Source: Terriglobia bacterium
Lineage (GTDB): Bacteria > Acidobacteriota > Terriglobia > Terriglobales > Acidobacteriaceae
Length of the DNA stretch: 64,000 bases
Reading direction: 5' to 3'
Assembly (NCBI GenBank): GCA_020073565.1
Contig: JAIQEY010000014.1
Location: 1 to 64,000 of the forward strand
Shown in pieces: positions 62,089 to 64,000 of this stretch; positions within the stretch are counted from its first letter, which is position 1, and every line of letters begins with the position of its first letter. The notes beneath the pieces were generated by a model. It searched no databases. It was not told the DNA's origin and saw nothing but the letters and a program-made list of their open reading frames with translations. The position numbers and the translations under genes were made by a program.

Positions 62089-63031
62089 AGCGGGGCTTGC
62101 CCGTCGGCAAGGTTGATCCCATTCCTTTTCGGGTGGCGTCCGGAGCGGCGGGCGCACTTACTGCCAAATCGGCGGACCAACAGTCGGCAATAATTTTCCA
62201 AGTGCCGGCAGGCTGGCGAGCCAGCACAAGCAGATATTTTCCACGCTCTTCCCTGCGCTTCCCCATGGCGACGGGCACAAGCATCTTGCAGCGGCCGATG
62301 TCCATTGCAATCTCGCCCATCACCTCGGTGCGGAGCGATTCCATCTCGACATCGCCCAGCCCGGCCTCGAGCAGGGAGAACAGAAACTCACGGATGGCGG
62401 AAAGACTCCGAACCGGCGGCACGCTGGAACGGATGAGGGTGGCATCGGCCGCATAGAGTTCCAGCAGATCATCCATGTGCTTCGTGTTACAAGCCTGGGC
62501 CCAATCCTGGGCGACCTGACGAGCGGATGCTTCCGCTCGACCACCGGTGGAGCCCGCAGAACCCGGAACCGGAGCGCGGCCCCGGCGTGCCGACGCGTCG
62601 AGTTCTGCCGGGGACACAGCGGATCCATTGGCTTGCGCTGAAACGAAGTGGTGATAGTGATGGTGATAATGGTGCTGCTCGCCGGCACGAGGTTGCGGAG
62701 GAGAGCCCGTGTCCCCTGATATCGGCGATTGTTTAGGCACACCACACCAGACGCAAAAGCGCGCGCCCGCCGGCAGCAAACCGCCACATTCGGAGCACGC
62801 ATTCCTTGGCTCGGCACCGTCGTCCACCGCGAGTTCCGCACCCGCGCCGCCGCCGGACATGCGCTGGATGGCTTCTATGGCAGCAGCAATCGCCTCGTCG
62901 TTTGGCTTCGGCCAGCGAAAGTTAGCCGGGAGCCGATGAAAGAATTCCTCAAGCTCCCGGTTCTCTCCGGGTTGATCGTTCTCTGCATCTGGAGGATTCG
63001 GATTCTCTGGGCTCACGTGCACCTCACCCAT
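62087..63031 (-). CDS. Zinc-ribbon / His-rich linker / NTF2-like protein
   Basis: 314 residues. Zinc ribbon CSECGGLLPAGARFCVWCG (about 79-97), a linker with HHYHHHYHHF, and a C-terminal NTF2/SnoaL-like fold (about 175-290; ARQVAQDWAQACNTKHMDDLLELYAADATL covers its first helices). No signal peptide or helix. NTF2-like domains bind small molecules or polyketides; the ribbon may mediate protein contacts. Unknown function; convergent with the pilus operon. Confidence 0.72.
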   Translation of the reverse strand: MGEVHVSPENPNPPDAENDQPGENRELEEFFHRLPANFRWPKPNDEAIAAAIEAIQRMSGGGAGAELAVDDGAEPRNACSECGGLLPAGARFCVWCGVPKQSPISGDTGSPPQPRAGEQHHYHHHYHHFVSAQANGSAVSPAELDASARRGRAPVPGSAGSTGGRAEASARQVAQDWAQACNTKHMDDLLELYAADATLIRSSVPPVRSLSAIREFLFSLLEAGLGDVEMESLRTEVMGEIAMDIGRCKMLVPVAMGKRREERGKYLLVLARQPAGTWKIIADCWSADLAVSAPAAPDATRKGMGSTLPTGKPR

Positions 63032-63055
63032 GCCATTGTAGGAGAAACTGTCAAT

Positions 63056-63535
63056 TTAGCGGAGAGCGAATCGCACGCGGGCTTCGGAATCGGTCGGAAC
63101 CCCGTTGCAAAGGGCTGGGCGATAGCGCCAGCGGCTAATAGCGCGGAGGATCAACTGGTCTTGGTCCGGTCCGCCGCTGTCGAGGATGAAGGCACTGTGC
63201 ACATGCCCATCGGAACCCACAATGAAGCTGACCTGTACGTGAAGATCGTCATCCTGGGGCTGCAGCATCGGGTCTGGAGTGAGCAAGGCTTCCGGTGGGC
63301 GAACCTCTCCACAGCCCAATGCCGCGCGCGACTCGGAAACAATCGAGAACTCGGAGATATGCACGGCGATGCGGCGCAGGTTTTGTTCCAGGTGGGTCAG
63401 TGAAATGTGGAGCGGAACGACTCTCTGCGGGAAGACTGCGTCGCACCATGCCGCGCCGGTGCCCAGTGCAAGGAGCGCGGCGCCCGTCAGCACCTTCGCG
63501 GTTATCGTCCTCCTTGAGGGCTGCAGACGCTTCAT
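63056..63535 (-). CDS. Exported TonB C-terminal-domain protein
   Basis: 159 residues from ATG 63535 (MKRLQPSRR...); ATG 63565 and TTG 63574 are in frame. A signal peptide or anchor (VLTGAALLALGTGAAWC) precedes a TonB-C-like fold (about 95-159) with VQVSFIVGSDGHVHSAFILD and RAISRWRYRPA. It is short compared with TonB and lacks the proline-rich spacer. It may be a periplasmic TonB-like accessory; it lies 24 bases downstream of the NTF2-like gene's start codon on the same strand, so the two probably share a transcript. Confidence 0.72.
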   Translation of the reverse strand: MKRLQPSRRTITAKVLTGAALLALGTGAAWCDAVFPQRVVPLHISLTHLEQNLRRIAVHISEFSIVSESRAALGCGEVRPPEALLTPDPMLQPQDDDLHVQVSFIVGSDGHVHSAFILDSGGPDQDQLILRAISRWRYRPALCNGVPTDSEARVRFALR

Positions 63536-63713
63536 CGTTCGTAGGACTGGCAATTCACCTTCCATGCAATGCAACCATCAACTGTACTGGTATCAGCTAT
63601 TTACAGGCGCATTGAATTCTTTGGTTTGAACAGCAGATGAAAGACCTTGCAAGTCATCGGGAGGGAGGTGCTGCCCTCCCGGGAACGCTCCAGTGACTTT
63701 GAAAACACTGCAG

Positions 63714-63729
63714 TGTGAGCTACGTCACA
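63714..63729. promoter_or_regulatory. CRP-like operator upstream of the 63811 gene
   Basis: TGTGAGCTACGTCACA is a perfect TGTGA-N6-TCACA palindrome, centred about 90 bases upstream of ATG 63811. This spacing supports 63811 rather than the upstream ATG 63745, which would lie only 23 bases from the centre. Confidence 0.6.
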
Positions 63730-63810
63730 GGGCGTGGGGCCTACATGGCGGAAAATGAAAGCGGAGTCGCGGTCCTTTCCTGTGGACGCGGGATGTGCCT
63801 GGAGGGTGTC

Positions 63811-64000
63811 ATGTTTGAACAAGAGATTGAGATGGAGAAGAAGAGTTCAACTATCGTTCCACTGCTTCTGATCGTAGTGTTGATCGTCGGCATCGTGGGA
63901 GTAGCGCTGTATTTCGTGGCGGAGAGCAGGAGAGTGCTAAGCACGACCGAGGCTACGCCGGTCGTACTGTCGCTGTTGGAGGGCCAGAAACCGGCGGTCC
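63811..64000 (+). CDS. Membrane protein, 5' part (runs off the window)
   Basis: 63 residues visible from ATG 63811, preceded by GGAGGG. The sequence starts MFEQEIEMEKKSS and has one strongly hydrophobic helix (about 16-37, TIVPLLLIVVLIVGIVGVAL) with a periplasmic segment after it. The frame is open to the last base. It is controlled by a perfect CRP-like palindrome, as is the carbamoyl-phosphate operon. Function unknown. Confidence 0.65.
   Translation, partial: MFEQEIEMEKKSSTIVPLLLIVVLIVGIVGVALYFVAESRRVLSTTEATPVVLSLLEGQKPAV

Noticed and set aside
1..64000. tRNA, rRNA or CRISPR loci
   Set aside because: No cloverleaf with a T-loop GTTCGA box, no rRNA-like conserved stretch and no direct-repeat/spacer array was recognised on reading; a tRNAscan or Infernal run would be decisive.

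Overview
The window looks like chromosomal DNA of a free-living Acidobacteriota bacterium (Terriglobia / Koribacter-like). This is inferred from moderately high GC, gene content (archaemetzincin, MbfA, propeller-amidohydrolases, large exported Ig/BNR proteins) and intergenic spaces packed with short palindromic or stuttering repeats. No rRNA, tRNA, CRISPR array, prophage or intact insertion sequence was seen.

Layout. 1-3854 (+): the end of a HybB/NrfD-like membrane subunit, then an overlapping operon of a histidine kinase with two c-type haem motifs, an NtrC-type sigma-54 regulator and an archaemetzincin-like protease. 4032-9981 (-): a carbamoyl-phosphate/ornithine operon, transcribed in the order cyclic-2,3-diphosphoglycerate-synthetase-like P-loop protein, ornithine carbamoyltransferase, carbamate kinase, aspartate-carbamoyltransferase-like protein, ornithine aminotransferase; a perfect TGTGA-N6-TCACA palindrome lies upstream. 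10301-13352: two small zinc-type proteins, a porin plus PBP-like pair, and a ferredoxin with two palindromes of the same type. 13751-20593: exported hydrolases, a cupin, an MBL-fold protein, an unknown secreted protein and an amidohydrolase. 20716-27227: a probable quaternary-amine (betaine-like) cluster built around a TetR regulator: Rieske oxygenase, two FAD enzymes, DinB and a betaine-homocysteine-methyltransferase-like protein.

27214-38253: a HEPN/AbiU2-like orphan, the iron exporter MbfA, a very large propeller-amidohydrolase, a small exported helical protein, a GTG-started Fpg/MutM, a transposase-less element with long inverted repeats, B12-dependent methionine synthase carrying an in-frame repeat insertion, and NuoI. 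38434-50582: a giant exported BNR/Ig protein, LhgO, ProC, a GAF-TM-TonB fusion next to a TonB-dependent receptor, and a pentapeptide-repeat protein with a TIR-like tail. 50690-55865: an MFS carrier, a 44-residue membrane peptide with a CRP-like site, the UDP-glucose dehydrogenase / UDP-xylose synthase pair and a two-PilZ protein. 56020-64000: a zinc-binding membrane protein, a four-gene minor-pilin operon with an oversized PilX-type protein, a zinc-ribbon/NTF2-like protein, a small TonB-C protein and the start of a membrane protein behind another perfect palindrome.

Themes: (i) a predicted Crp/Fnr-type regulon joining the carbamoyl-phosphate operon, the ferredoxin and two membrane proteins; (ii) an ATCase homologue in a catabolic operon that appears to lack the essential 80s-loop lysine; (iii) at least seven families of dispersed short repeats, some of which supply stop codons, occupy ribosome-binding regions or insert in frame into coding sequence. 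All assignments come from reading the sequence; no database search was run.
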